64,000 nucleotides of DNA from Nocardiopsis sp. FIRDI 009 (GTDB lineage: Bacteria; Actinomycetota; Actinomycetes; Streptosporangiales; Streptosporangiaceae): positions 186,001-250,000 of the forward strand of contig NZ_QPNC01000008.1 of the NCBI RefSeq assembly GCF_003386285.1, given 5' to 3'. The translations under genes and the position numbers were made by a program. Below the pieces are notes generated by a model. That model saw only the letters and a list, made by a program, of their open reading frames with translations. It had not been told where the DNA came from and did no database searches. Shown piece by piece: positions 34,913 through 43,736 of this stretch. Each line of letters begins with the position of its first letter. Position 1 is the stretch's first letter.

Positions 34913-36706
34913 TTGCCACTTGTCTACCGCACGCTCGCCTCGGTCCCGGAAACCGGCAGTGACCTGGTCACCCTCACGTCGACGGTCCTGTCCCGGTGGC
35001 TGAGCAAGAGGGGCAACTCGGGCGCGCGCGTGGACTTCTCCGCCTCCGGCCGTTTCGAACTGAGCAACCGCTCCCGGGCGCTCGTGGTCCGGCACGACAA
35101 CCCCGACGAGGGGCTCGTGTTCCTCCGCCTGACCACGGAGTCCGAGAAGCCCGACGGCGTGTGGCGCACCGTGGTGACGTCCGTGGTGGACCCCGAGCTC
35201 TCCCCCCGCGATCACGTGTGGATCGACATGAGCGTGGAGCCCCTCGACCACGCCGCCCCTCCGTCGGACCAGCCCCGACCGGACGTCATGCCGCCCGAGG
35301 CCGCGCGGATGCTCCTGGAGGAGCTCGACGCCCACGACGGCCGCTGTCCCCTGCCGTCGACGCCGAACATCGTGCGCGGCCGCGACGACACCCTGGTGGC
35401 GGCGCTGGTGTCGGCGATCAGGGACCCGGACCGCCGGATGGCGATCGTGGCGACGGGCGCCCCCCGTGACGTCACCGTGGCCGCCTGGCGCACCGCCGTG
35501 GCCGGCGCCCTGGCCCGGTGCACCGGGATGTGCGCCGGATACGTCCTGGACGCCGCCGCGCTCGACCGGGTCGGCGGCTTGCTGCCGGAGACGCTGGACA
35601 TACCCGCGGGCGGGGTGCGCACCTTCTTACCGGGCGTCGATCCGGCGGACGAGGCCGACCCGGGACGCCACCCCCGGATGAGCCCGGCCACGCTGGACAC
35701 CGCGCGCGACGGCGACCGCATCCGCAACTGGGTCGGCGCGGCGCTCGCCCGCAGGGTGCGGGAGAACGCCGTGAACACGCCACTGCCCGCCCCGCTGCGG
35801 GCCATCGACGCCCTCCTGGCGGAGGAGACGGAGGACCTGCGCTCCCGGGCCGGGGCGCCCCCTCCCGCGGCGGCGCCGCCCCACCGCCCCCATCCGGCGG
35901 CCCCGCCGCCGGCCGTGGCGGCCGAACTCGCCGCCGCCCAGGAACGGGAGGCCCAGGAACAGCTGACCCAGCGGCTGCGCGACGAGGTCAAGCGGCTCAG
36001 CGCGCGGATCAGTGAGCTCGCCGACGAACGCCAGGAACTGCTCGCCGAGACGGCCGACCTGACCGATGAACTCGACACCGCCCGCGAGCAGCTCCGCGCC
36101 GCCCGCCACGAGGCCCGGTGGCTGCGCGCCCGGGCCCGTGAGGAGGGGCTCTACCGCCTGGCCGCCGCCCCGGCCCCGCGCGACACCCGACGACCGCCCC
36201 CCACCTGCGTGAGTGAACTCCTGGAGCAGATCACCGACGGCTCCGCCCTGCCCCACCTGTTCTTCACCATCGAGGACCACGACACGGTCTACGAGCTCTC
36301 CGACAGCCGCAAGGAGGGGCTGTGGGTCACCCGGGCCTGGGAGGCCCTGTTGGCCCTGAACGACTACGCCCGCTACCAGTTCGACAACCCCGGGAGCGGT
36401 CTGGGCTTCCACTCCTACCTGCGCGAGACCCCGGACGGCTACCAGGTGATCCCGGTCAAGCGGTTGGCGTCGCAGGAGTCGGACTACGTGCGCAACCGGG
36501 GCAAACTCAACGAGAAACGCCTCTTCCGGGTCCCCACGGAGGTGGACCCGAGCGGGCGGGTGCCCATGTACGCCCACATCAAGCTCGACACGGAGTACGG
36601 GATCTGCCCGAGGCTGTACTTCTACCCCCACCTGGGGCCCGGCACCACCAACCGCGTCTACGTGGGCTACCTGGGCCGCCACCTGCCGGTGCAGCAGTCG
36701 AACTGA
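34913..36706 (+). CDS. Uncharacterised multidomain protein with central coiled coil
   Basis: 597 residues of no function I recognise. Residues 1-300 form a globular region (MPLVYRTLASVPETGSDLVT ... IRNWVGAALARRVRENAVNT), followed by a Pro/Ala linker. Residues about 335-410 form a strong coiled coil (QRLRDEVKRLSARISELADE and on). The C-terminal 160-residue domain has SELLEQITDGSALPHLFFTI, a GFHSYLRETPDGYQVIPVKR block, YAHIKLDTEYGICPRLYFYP and a final VYVGYLGRHLP. That last pattern recalls the end of RelE/ParE-like folds, but only loosely. The start is a TTG at 34913 with GGGAG at good spacing. Probably cotranscribed with the next gene, 38 bases downstream. Confidence 0.75.
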   Translation: MPLVYRTLASVPETGSDLVTLTSTVLSRWLSKRGNSGARVDFSASGRFELSNRSRALVVRHDNPDEGLVFLRLTTESEKPDGVWRTVVTSVVDPELSPRDHVWIDMSVEPLDHAAPPSDQPRPDVMPPEAARMLLEELDAHDGRCPLPSTPNIVRGRDDTLVAALVSAIRDPDRRMAIVATGAPRDVTVAAWRTAVAGALARCTGMCAGYVLDAAALDRVGGLLPETLDIPAGGVRTFLPGVDPADEADPGRHPRMSPATLDTARDGDRIRNWVGAALARRVRENAVNTPLPAPLRAIDALLAEETEDLRSRAGAPPPAAAPPHRPHPAAPPPAVAAELAAAQEREAQEQLTQRLRDEVKRLSARISELADERQELLAETADLTDELDTAREQLRAARHEARWLRARAREEGLYRLAAAPAPRDTRRPPPTCVSELLEQITDGSALPHLFFTIEDHDTVYELSDSRKEGLWVTRAWEALLALNDYARYQFDNPGSGLGFHSYLRETPDGYQVIPVKRLASQESDYVRNRGKLNEKRLFRVPTEVDPSGRVPMYAHIKLDTEYGICPRLYFYPHLGPGTTNRVYVGYLGRHLPVQQSN

Positions 36707-36744
36707 ACGGCGCCACCGGGGTCCCGCGTACCCTGGGGGCCGTG

Positions 36745-37626
36745 ATGGGAACGACGACCGGGGCGGTGACCGCCCTCGCCGAACGGGAGTGGCGCGAGCG
36801 CGCCCGACGGCACGAACGACGCGTGGACGCGCTCGTCGCCGACCACCTGCGGCGCCGCCGGGAGGGCGAACGCCACCCGGTGGAGGACTTCCTGTTCACC
36901 TACTACAACCTCAAACCCTCCCAACTGCGGCGCTGGCACCCGGGCGTGGGCACCGTCCTGCTCGGCGAGGGCGCCGGGGACCGCCTCGGCGAGCGGTTCT
37001 ACACCGAACTCCCCGACGGCGGCGTCGGCCTGGACACCGCCGCCTTCCTCGCGGCGCGCCGGGTGGTGGACTTCGTCGAACGCCTGCTGTCGGCGGTCGC
37101 CGACCGCCCCGCCCACCTCGGCTGTTTCGGGCTGCACGAGTGGGCGATGGTCTACCGGACGGACGAGGTGCGCCACGGACAGGTGCCGCTGCGGCTCGGC
37201 CGCGAGGGCACCGACCGGGTCGTGGAGTCGCACCGGATCCGGTGCTCCCACTTCGACGCCTTCCGGTTCTTCACCGAACCGGCCCGTCCGCTCAACACCC
37301 TCCAGCCGACCCGCGAGGCCCAGGCGGACCTCGACCAGCCGGGCTGCCTGCACGCCAACATGGACCTGTACAAGTGGGCGTACAAGCTCGCCCCGGCCGT
37401 CCCGTCGGAGCTGGTCGTGGACTGCTTCGAGCTGTCGAGGGAGATCCGGGTCCTGGACATGCGCGCCTCCCCCTACGACCTGGCCGCGTGGGGGTACGAG
37501 CCGGTACGGATCGAGACCGCCGAGGGCAAGGCCGAGTACATGGCGGCCCAGCGGGGGTTCGCCGAGCGCGGCGCCGTGCTGCGGCAGCGTCTGCTCGACG
37601 TGTGCGCGGCGCTGCGCGCGGGCTGA
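36745..37626 (+). CDS. Conserved actinobacterial protein (commonly labelled 3-methyladenine DNA glycosylase)
   Basis: 293 residues. Recognisable blocks are HPVEDFLFTYYNLKPSQLRRWHPG, CFGLHEWAMVYR, RCSHFDAFRFFTEPA, CLHANMDLYKWAYKLAP and REIRVLDMRASPYDL. Similar actinobacterial proteins carry the database label 3-methyladenine DNA glycosylase, but I see no helix-hairpin-helix GPD or AAG-type glycosylase motif, so the label should not be trusted. Conserved His, Asp and Tyr residues suggest an enzyme. The ATG at 36745 has GGGGG about five bases before; a GTG one codon earlier is possible. It follows the coiled-coil protein closely and ends in a hairpin. Confidence 0.7.
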   Translation: MGTTTGAVTALAEREWRERARRHERRVDALVADHLRRRREGERHPVEDFLFTYYNLKPSQLRRWHPGVGTVLLGEGAGDRLGERFYTELPDGGVGLDTAAFLAARRVVDFVERLLSAVADRPAHLGCFGLHEWAMVYRTDEVRHGQVPLRLGREGTDRVVESHRIRCSHFDAFRFFTEPARPLNTLQPTREAQADLDQPGCLHANMDLYKWAYKLAPAVPSELVVDCFELSREIRVLDMRASPYDLAAWGYEPVRIETAEGKAEYMAAQRGFAERGAVLRQRLLDVCAALRAG

Positions 37627-37648
37627 GCCGGCCCGGGAGCGCGGAGAA

Positions 37649-37673
37649 GGGGCGGCGCCCGCGGCACCGCCCC
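37649..37673. terminator. Bidirectional hairpin
   Basis: GGGGCGG / CCGCCCC stem with an 11-base loop between the convergent glycosylase-labelled gene and the LPxTG protein gene. Confidence 0.5.
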
Positions 37674-37689
37674 AGGACCGCGTGGCGCG

Positions 37690-38467
37690 CTACTCCGTGG
37701 CGGAGCCCTTGCCCCGGCGGCTGAGATAGACGGCCGCTCCACCGCCCACGACGGCCACCGCGCCGACCGCGACCAGGCCCGCGAGGGCCGATCCGGTCAC
37801 GGGCAGGCTCGGGGAGTCCTCGTCCGGGGCCGGGGCGTCGTCACCCTCGGTCGGCGCCGGGGTCGGGGTCTGGTCCGGGGTCGGCGTGGAACCCGGGTCG
37901 GTCGGCTCCGTGGAGGGGTCCGTCGTCGGAGTCGGCTCCGGGGTCGGCTCGGCCGAGGGCTCCTCGCTGGGCTCGGCGGAGGGCTCCTCGGTCGGCTCGG
38001 GGCTCGGCGACGGGCTCGGCTCCTCGTCGTCACAGGTCACCTTGAAGACCTTGTGCTTGGCGTCACCGTTCTCGCCCTCGAATGTCCAGTTCAGGCGGTA
38101 GTGGCCGTCGGGGAGGTCCAGGAGGTCGGTGCTGCCCTCGCCCTCCTCGTCCAGGACGAGGGTGTCCTCCAGGACGGTCTCGCGGGAGTCCGGCGCGCCA
38201 CCCTGGGTGACGATCTCCCATGCGACCTCCTGACCCGCGTCGAAGTGGAAGGCCCTGATGTAGAAGCCGCAGACCTTGGGGACGTTGCGGTTGTCCTCCT
38301 CGGGGCGCTCGGGGTCGTGGATCTTCACGGTGCCGTTGTCGCCGGGGGCGCCGTTTCCGCCGCCGTTGCCGGGGTCGGCCGACGCGACGGCGGTGCCGCC
38401 GAGGACGAGACCGGCCACGAGGGCCGTGCTTGTGAGCAGGCACGCCCGGTCCGGGGTTGGGGGACAC
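37690..38467 (-). CDS. LPxTG-anchored surface protein with apparent frameshift in the signal peptide
   Basis: The main frame encodes a signal core (LLTSTALVAGLVLGGTAVASA), a beta-rich domain of about 110 residues (VPKVCGFYIRAFHFDAGQEV ... RLNWTFEGENGDAKHKVFKV), a Pro/Thr/Ser/Glu repeat region, then a sortase signal LPVTG with a hydrophobic tail and basic end (YLSRRGKGSATE). It should be covalently fixed to the wall. No start codon fits this frame near the signal. The only good start, GTG at 38467 with AGGAG six bases before, is one base out of frame. Removing one C from the five-C run at 38459-38463 joins it as VSPTPDRACLLTS. This is a sequencing error, a recent mutation or a phase-variable tract. 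Confidence 0.7.
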
Positions 38468-38632
38468 GGGGGACTCCTGCGGTGTGCGAGCCCGGGGAGC
38501 GGGGACCCAGGACAAAAGGGAAAAGGACGACACAAATCTAACGCGTGCACCACCCGGAACAGGAAACACACGCCCCATGGATACCGAACGGAAACCGTCG
38601 CGCTCCGGACGGCCGACCCGTGACGGCGCCGG

Positions 38633-39333
38633 TCACGCGCGGGCGGCCACCAGGTCCCACAGCATCAGCGAGCCGAGGGTGAGCGCGAAGACCGCCGACA
38701 GCGCGAACACCGGCACGTGCAGCCACCGCCCGTCCCTGGTGGACGTCCCGCGGAGGAACCGCGCTCCGACCGCCGCCCCGGCCGCCACGGCGCCCGCGGC
38801 CAGCGCCCACAACAGCATGGGGGTCGAGCTCCAGCCCCCGGCGAGCTGACCGGTGGCCGGCCAGGCCGCCGATCCCAGCAACAGCGACACGACGCGCAGT
38901 CGGTGCAGCGGACGCTGGGTCGCGAGCGCGCGCAGACGCGGCAGGAACGAGAGCAGGAGCACCGGGGAATCACCGCCATCATCACGGTCGGAACGGTCGT
39001 GGGCCGGACCGGGGCGCCTCCGGTCGGCGGCTCCGGGTCGTCCTTCGGGAGTGCGCGGCTCGGGTCCAGGGAGTCGACGCGCATCGGGTCGGCCGTCACG
39101 GCCGACCCGTGGGTGTCGTCGAGGGCCGCCTCGTGCTGGTACCGAACGTACCGGGGCGCCGGGCCCCTCCCACCCGGGCGCGGCGGCCGGGGGCGGCGTG
39201 TCCTCGTCCTCGGCGAGGATCGGGGGCGGCGACGACCACGCCCCCAGCGTTCCGGAGCCGACGACCCGTCGGAAGTCGCGGCTGTCACCGTCCGGCCGTG
39301 ACGATTCGCCGGTTCGGGGATGACATCTGTCAT
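38633..39333 (-). pseudogene. Membrane-protein gene with broken reading frame
   Basis: The C-terminal part is a clear membrane-protein frame of about 110 residues (VLLLSFLPRLRALATQRPLH ... VFALTLGSLMLWDLVAARA) with three or four hydrophobic segments. It has no start of its own. Upstream, protein-like sequence alternates between two frames: MTDVIPEPANRHGRTVTAAT in one, WSSPPPILAEDEDTPPPAAA in the other, then RYQHEAALDDTHGSAVTADP ... VPTVMMAVIP back in the first. Joining the last segment to the membrane part needs one extra base at the four-G run 38964-38967. Either a degraded gene or several homopolymer errors; the function is unknown. Confidence 0.45.
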
Positions 39334-39397
39334 GTGCCCGGGCGCCGCCCGGCTCGCTCACCCGCGAACGGGCCACCCGCACCCGCCCAGGCGGCCC

Positions 39398-40501
39398 TCA
39401 GCCCCCGCGCACGACGCGCTCGGCGCGCTCCTCGTCCGGCTGGATCTGGCCGGACAGGATCCGCTCGGCGTGGTGGCACGCCACCCGGTGGGTGCTCGTC
39501 TCCGGCGCCCCCGCCAACCGCCGCAGCTCCGGCCGCTCGGTGGCGCACCGGTCGTCCTGCCGCCACGGGCAGCGGGTGTGGAACCGGCAGCCCGACGGGG
39601 GATCGGCGGGCGAGGGCAGGTCCCCGGAGAGCAGGATCCGCTCCCGGGCGTCCTCCACCCCGGGGTCGGGCACCGGCACCGCCGACATCAGCGACCGCGT
39701 GTACGGGTGCAGCGGGGACTCGTACAGGTCGTCGCTGTCGGCCTCCTCGACCAGGCCGCCCAGGTACATCACCCCGACGACGTCGCTGACGTGCCGGACG
39801 ACCGCCAGGTCGTGCGCGATCACCAGATAGGTCAGGCCCAGCTCGTCCTGGAGCTCCTCCAGCAGGTTGAGCACCTGCGCCTGGATCGACACGTCCAGTG
39901 CCGAGACCGGCTCGTCGCAGATGATCAGGTCCGGCTCCAGAACCAGTGCGCGGGCGATCCCGATGCGCTGGCGCTGGCCGCCGGAGAACTCGTGCGGGTA
40001 GCGGGTGAGCGCCTTCGACGACAGCCCCACCCGTTCCAGGGCGTCGACCACGCGCCTGCGCTGGTCCTGGAGTACGAGGCGGTCGCGCCCGCGACCACGC
40101 GGGGCGCCCTCGCCCTCGTCCGGTCCGCCGATCCCGTGGACGCGCAGCCCCTCCATGAGGATCGACCCGACGTTCTGCCGAGGGTTGAGGCTGCCCAGCG
40201 GGTCCTGGAAGACCATCTGGAGTCTGCGGCGCTCGCGGCGCATCGACCGCCCGTCCAGCCCGGCCAGGTTCCGGCCGTCGAACCACACCGAGCCGCCGGT
40301 GATGTCCACCAGGCGCAGCACGGCGCGGCCCAGGGTGGTCTTGCCGCAGCCCGACTCGCCTACGAGCCCGTAGGTCCGGCCCCGCTCGACCGCCAGGCTC
40401 ACGCCGTCGACCGCCCGCACGTGGCCGATGGTCCGGTCGACCACCACCCCCCGCCTGATCGGGAAGTGCACCCTGAGGTCCTCGATCCGCAGCAGACTCA
40501 T
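39398..40501 (-). CDS. Peptide ABC transporter ATPase, DppF/OppF type (system 2)
   Basis: 367-residue ATP-binding subunit: Walker A GESGCGKTT, Q-loop VFQDPLGSLNPR, signature FSGGQRQR, Walker B LIICDEPVSALD, and the C-terminal oligopeptide-transporter domain with SGCRFHTRCPW. An unusual basic/glycine insert (GGPDEGEGAPRGRGRDRL) follows the Q-loop region. ATG at 40501 overlaps the stop of the DppD-type gene by 4 bases. Last gene of a five-gene operon. Confidence 0.93.
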   Translation of the reverse strand: MSLLRIEDLRVHFPIRRGVVVDRTIGHVRAVDGVSLAVERGRTYGLVGESGCGKTTLGRAVLRLVDITGGSVWFDGRNLAGLDGRSMRRERRRLQMVFQDPLGSLNPRQNVGSILMEGLRVHGIGGPDEGEGAPRGRGRDRLVLQDQRRRVVDALERVGLSSKALTRYPHEFSGGQRQRIGIARALVLEPDLIICDEPVSALDVSIQAQVLNLLEELQDELGLTYLVIAHDLAVVRHVSDVVGVMYLGGLVEEADSDDLYESPLHPYTRSLMSAVPVPDPGVEDARERILLSGDLPSPADPPSGCRFHTRCPWRQDDRCATERPELRRLAGAPETSTHRVACHHAERILSGQIQPDEERAERVVRGG

Positions 40502-41637
40502 GCCCGCCCCTCCTCGTCCTCGCCCACCGCCGCCGTGTGCTCCGCCCCGTCGTCCGCGCCGGTCTCCGCGTCGGAAGCCCCCTCCGGCCCGGTGTCCGCT
40601 CCGGCGGCCCCGGCGGCCTCCTCCGGTTCGGCCCGCGCGGCCCCGCCGGGGTTCACGCAGCGGTGCACGTGGGCGCCACCGCCCGCCGCCCCGACCAGCT
40701 CCGGCGGGCCCTGGAGGCAGTCCATCGCGTAGTGGTCGCAGCGGGGGGCGAACGCGCACCCGTCGGACCAGGCGATGTTGTCGTTCACCGAACCCCGGAC
40801 GGGGGTGAGCGGGTCTCCGCGCGGCGCGTCCAGCCGGGGGATGGAGCCGAGCAGCCCGATCGTGTAGGGGTGGGTGGGGTCGGAGAACAGCTCGGAGCGG
40901 GGCGCCCGTTCCACCGCCCGCCCCGCGTACAGGACGTTGATGTCGTCGCACAGTCCGGCGACCACCCCCAGGTCGTGGGTGATCATCAGCAGTGCGGTGC
41001 CCTCCTCGGTGACCAGGTCCCGCAGCAGCTCCAGGATCTGCGCCTGGATGGTGACGTCCAGCGCCGTGGTCGGTTCGTCGGCGATCATCAGCCGGGGGCG
41101 GCACGCGACCGCCATGGCGATCAGGGCCCGCTGACGCATGCCGCCGGACAGCTGGTGCGGGTACTCGCGCAGCCGCCGGGTCGGGTCCGGGATGCCCACC
41201 CGGTACAGCAGGTCGGCGGCCTCCCGGCGGGCCCGCTCCCCGCCCAGGCCCCGGTGGCGCCGGAGGATCTCGGTGACCTGGCGGCCGATGGGCACGACCG
41301 GGTTGAGCGAGCTCAACGGGTCCTGGAAGATCATCGCCATCTGGGACCCGCGCAGGTCGCGCATCCGCCGCCGAGGGAGGGAGAGCAGGTCGACGTCGCC
41401 GTCGGGCAGCCGCAGCACCGCGGAGCCGCCGACCGTGACCCCCCGCTCCGGCAGCAGCCCCATCAGGGCGAGGGAGGTGACGCTCTTGCCGCAACCGGAC
41501 TCGCCGACCAGACCGGTGACCCGGCCCTCCTCCAGGGTGAAGGACACCCCGTCCACGGCCCGCGTCGCCTCCGCCCCGCGCCGGCGGAACACCACGGACA
41601 GCTCGTCCACGGACAGCAGCGGCGTGCTGGAACTCAT
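40498..41637 (-). CDS. Peptide ABC transporter ATPase, DppD/OppD type (system 2)
   Basis: 379-residue partner ATPase: Walker [10 protein letters not shown]-loop [12 protein letters not shown], signature LSGGMRQR, Walker [13 protein letters not shown], and a C-terminal domain with [15 protein letters not shown]. It ends in a long acidic Ala/Glu tail (about 50 residues) that is not typical. ATG at 41637 has GAGGA seven bases upstream; a GTG at 41643 is too close to that site. Confidence 0.92.
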   Translation of the reverse strand: MSSSTPLLSVDELSVVFRRRGAEATRAVDGVSFTLEEGRVTGLVGESGCGKSVTSLALMGLLPERGVTVGGSAVLRLPDGDVDLLSLPRRRMRDLRGSQMAMIFQDPLSSLNPVVPIGRQVTEILRRHRGLGGERARREAADLLYRVGIPDPTRRLREYPHQLSGGMRQRALIAMAVACRPRLMIADEPTTALDVTIQAQILELLRDLVTEEGTALLMITHDLGVVAGLCDDINVLYAGRAVERAPRSELFSDPTHPYTIGLLGSIPRLDAPRGDPLTPVRGSVNDNIAWSDGCAFAPRCDHYAMDCLQGPPELVGAAGGGAHVHRCVNPGGAARAEPEEAAGAAGADTGPEGASDAETGADDGAEHTAAVGEDEEGRA

Positions 41638-41639
41638 GG

Positions 41640-42623
41640 TCACTTCCTCAGCTTGGGGTCGAGGGCCTCCCGCATCGCCTCACCGAGCAGGGTGAAACCG
41701 AGCGCGGTGACGATGATGCCCAGGGCGGGGTAGACCGCCAGGGAGGGCGCGCTGGACAGGAAGCGCTGGGCGTCGGCGAGCATCGTCCCCCACTCGGGGA
41801 AGGACGGGTCGGGGTTGCCCAGACCCAGGTAGGACAGGGCGGCGGCGTCGATGATCGCGGTCGCCAGGGTGAGCGTGGCCTGCACGATCACCGGGCCCAT
41901 CGAGTTGGGCAGGATGTGCGTGAGCGCGATCCTGCGTTCGCTCACCCCCAGCGCCCGCGCCGCGAGCACGTAGTCGCGGCCGCCCTGGGAGATCATCGCG
42001 CCGCGCAGCAGCCGGGCGAAGATCGGCACCTGGGCCACGCCCACGGCGAGCATGACGGTGAGCAGGCTGGGGCCGATGAGCGCGGCGACGGTGACGGCGA
42101 GCAGCAGGGTGGGCAGGGCGAGCATCATGTCGATGAAGCGCATGACGGCGTTGTCCAGCTGTCGGCCCCAGCGCCCGCCCAGGACGGCGGCGGCGCCGGC
42201 CGTTCCGCCGAGCAGGGCGCCGACGCCGAAGCCGACAAGCGTGGCGACGACCCCGACCAGCAGGGTCTGCTGGGCGCCGATCACCATGCGGGAGAACTGG
42301 TCGCGGCCGAGGTTGTCCAGACCGAACCAGTTCTCGGCGCGCGGCCCCACGAACACGTTCCGGTTGGGGAAGACCTCGTCGCCCCAGGTCTGTTCGACGG
42401 GGCTGTGGGGCGCGATCACCGGGGCGAACAGTGCGATGAGCAGGAAGACGACGACGATGGCGGCGCCGGTGATCGCCATGGGGCTCCGGCGCATCCGGGA
42501 GAGGGCCTCCCGCCAGATGCCCGCGCCGTGGCCGCCGTCGGTGCGCTCGCCCATGAGTTCGGCGAGCCGGTCGGCCTTCGCCGCCTTGCGGCCGAGGAGC
42601 CCGGGGCTGGGTGTCGTTGGCAT
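41640..42623 (-). CDS. Peptide ABC transporter permease, DppC type (system 2)
   Basis: 327-residue permease with the N-terminal anchor MAITGAAIVVVFLLIALFAP, the DppC hallmark FGLDNLGRDQFSRMVIGAQQ, an EAA loop (DYVLAARALGVSERRIALTH) and NPDPSFPEWGTML near the C-terminus. ATG at 42623 overlaps the DppB-type stop, and its stop lies 2 bases before the DppD-type start. Confidence 0.92.
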   Translation of the reverse strand: MPTTPSPGLLGRKAAKADRLAELMGERTDGGHGAGIWREALSRMRRSPMAITGAAIVVVFLLIALFAPVIAPHSPVEQTWGDEVFPNRNVFVGPRAENWFGLDNLGRDQFSRMVIGAQQTLLVGVVATLVGFGVGALLGGTAGAAAVLGGRWGRQLDNAVMRFIDMMLALPTLLLAVTVAALIGPSLLTVMLAVGVAQVPIFARLLRGAMISQGGRDYVLAARALGVSERRIALTHILPNSMGPVIVQATLTLATAIIDAAALSYLGLGNPDPSFPEWGTMLADAQRFLSSAPSLAVYPALGIIVTALGFTLLGEAMREALDPKLRK

Positions 42624-43627
42624 CACTGGGCCCGCACTCTCGGGTCGAGGAGGCTGTAGGAGATGTCCACCAGGAGGTTGATGAAGACGTACATCGTCGC
42701 GATGAGCAGGATGAAGCCGGTGAGCGCGGGGTAGTCGCGCTCCTGGGTGGAGGAGTAGACGAAGGATCCGATCCCGGGGAAGGCGAAGACGCTCTCGGTC
42801 AGGACCGCCCCGGCGAACAGGCTGCCGGTGAGCAGGCCGACGGCGGTGACCACGGGGAGCATGGCGTTGCGCATCACGTGGCGGGTGCGCACGGTGCGGC
42901 GGTGCAGTCCCTTGGCGTCGGCCGTGCGCACGTAGTCCTCGCCGAGGACCTCCAGAACGCTGGCCCGGGTCATGCGCACGATGACCGCCAGCGGGATGGA
43001 GGCCAGCGCCAGGCCGGGCAGGACCAGGTGCACGAGCCCGTCCCAGACCACGTCCCACTCCCGGGTCATGACGGCGTCCAGCAGGACGAAGCCGGTGATG
43101 TCGGTGCGGGTCAGCCCGGGCGAGAGGCGGAACGCGGAGGGCAGCCAGCCCAGGGTCTCGGCGAAGATCACCTTGAGGATGAACGCCAGGAAGAAGACCG
43201 GCGTGCAGATGCCGAGCAGGGACCCGCCGATCGCGGCGAAGTCCAGGGCCGAGCCGCGGCGGCGGGCGGCCAGGTACCCGAGCGGGACCCCCACGGACAC
43301 GGCGATGAGCATCGCCGTCACGGACAGCTCGAACGTGGCGGGGAAGCGCGTCCAGAACTCGGTGAGCACGGGTCTGCCGGTCTGGAGGGAGGCGCCCAGG
43401 TCACCCTGGGCGATCCGGCGGAGGAAGGCCAGGTACTGGACGGTGAACGGTTCGTCCAGGCCGAGCGCGCGCCGCAGCGCCTCGCGCTGCTCCTCCGTGG
43501 CGTCGTCGGGGAGGAGGGCGTACTCCGGTCCGCCGGGCAGCCGTTGCAGCCAGACGAACAGCAGGATCGACAGGCCGCCCAGGGTGGGGATCAGCTGGAG
43601 GGCACGCCTGACGATGAATCGCAGCAC
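42623..43627 (-). CDS. Peptide ABC transporter permease, DppB type (system 2)
   Basis: 334-residue permease with first membrane segment LIPTLGGLSILLFVWLQRLP, DppB-type GDLGASLQTGRPVLTEFW, an EAA loop (DYVRTADAKGLHRRTVRTRH) and GAVLTESVFAFPGIGSFVYS. The GTG at 43627 is preferred for the AAAGG seven bases upstream; a GTG at 43654 is in frame but unsupported. The hairpin between it and the upstream receptor gene may lower expression relative to the receptor. Confidence 0.91.
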   Translation of the reverse strand: MLRFIVRRALQLIPTLGGLSILLFVWLQRLPGGPEYALLPDDATEEQREALRRALGLDEPFTVQYLAFLRRIAQGDLGASLQTGRPVLTEFWTRFPATFELSVTAMLIAVSVGVPLGYLAARRRGSALDFAAIGGSLLGICTPVFFLAFILKVIFAETLGWLPSAFRLSPGLTRTDITGFVLLDAVMTREWDVVWDGLVHLVLPGLALASIPLAVIVRMTRASVLEVLGEDYVRTADAKGLHRRTVRTRHVMRNAMLPVVTAVGLLTGSLFAGAVLTESVFAFPGIGSFVYSSTQERDYPALTGFILLIATMYVFINLLVDISYSLLDPRVRAQ

Positions 43628-43704
43628 CTTTGCCGCCTTTCGCCAGATGGGCACGGACCGGTGGTCGACGCGGTCCGGTGCTCGGGAACGGTGTGCGCGG
43701 GGCG

Positions 43705-43729
43705 CCCCTCCCCCGGTGGGGGGAGGGGG
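43705..43729 (-). terminator. Intra-operon hairpin between receptor and permease genes
   Basis: CCCCTCCCCC pairs with GGGGGGAGGGG around a short loop, between the receptor stop and the first permease. This fits partial termination that leaves more receptor than permease mRNA. Confidence 0.5.
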
Positions 43730-43736
43730 CCTCGGG

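Noticed and set aside
36745-37626. True 3-methyladenine DNA glycosylase
   Set aside because: No helix-hairpin-helix motif or AAG/TagI active-site pattern is visible; the label is reported only as the common one.
38063-38578. Alternative-frame protein from the GTG at 38467 (Arg/His-rich)
   Set aside because: It keeps the good ribosome site but gives a basic low-complexity chain, while the shifted frame gives a signal peptide, a domain and an LPxTG anchor.
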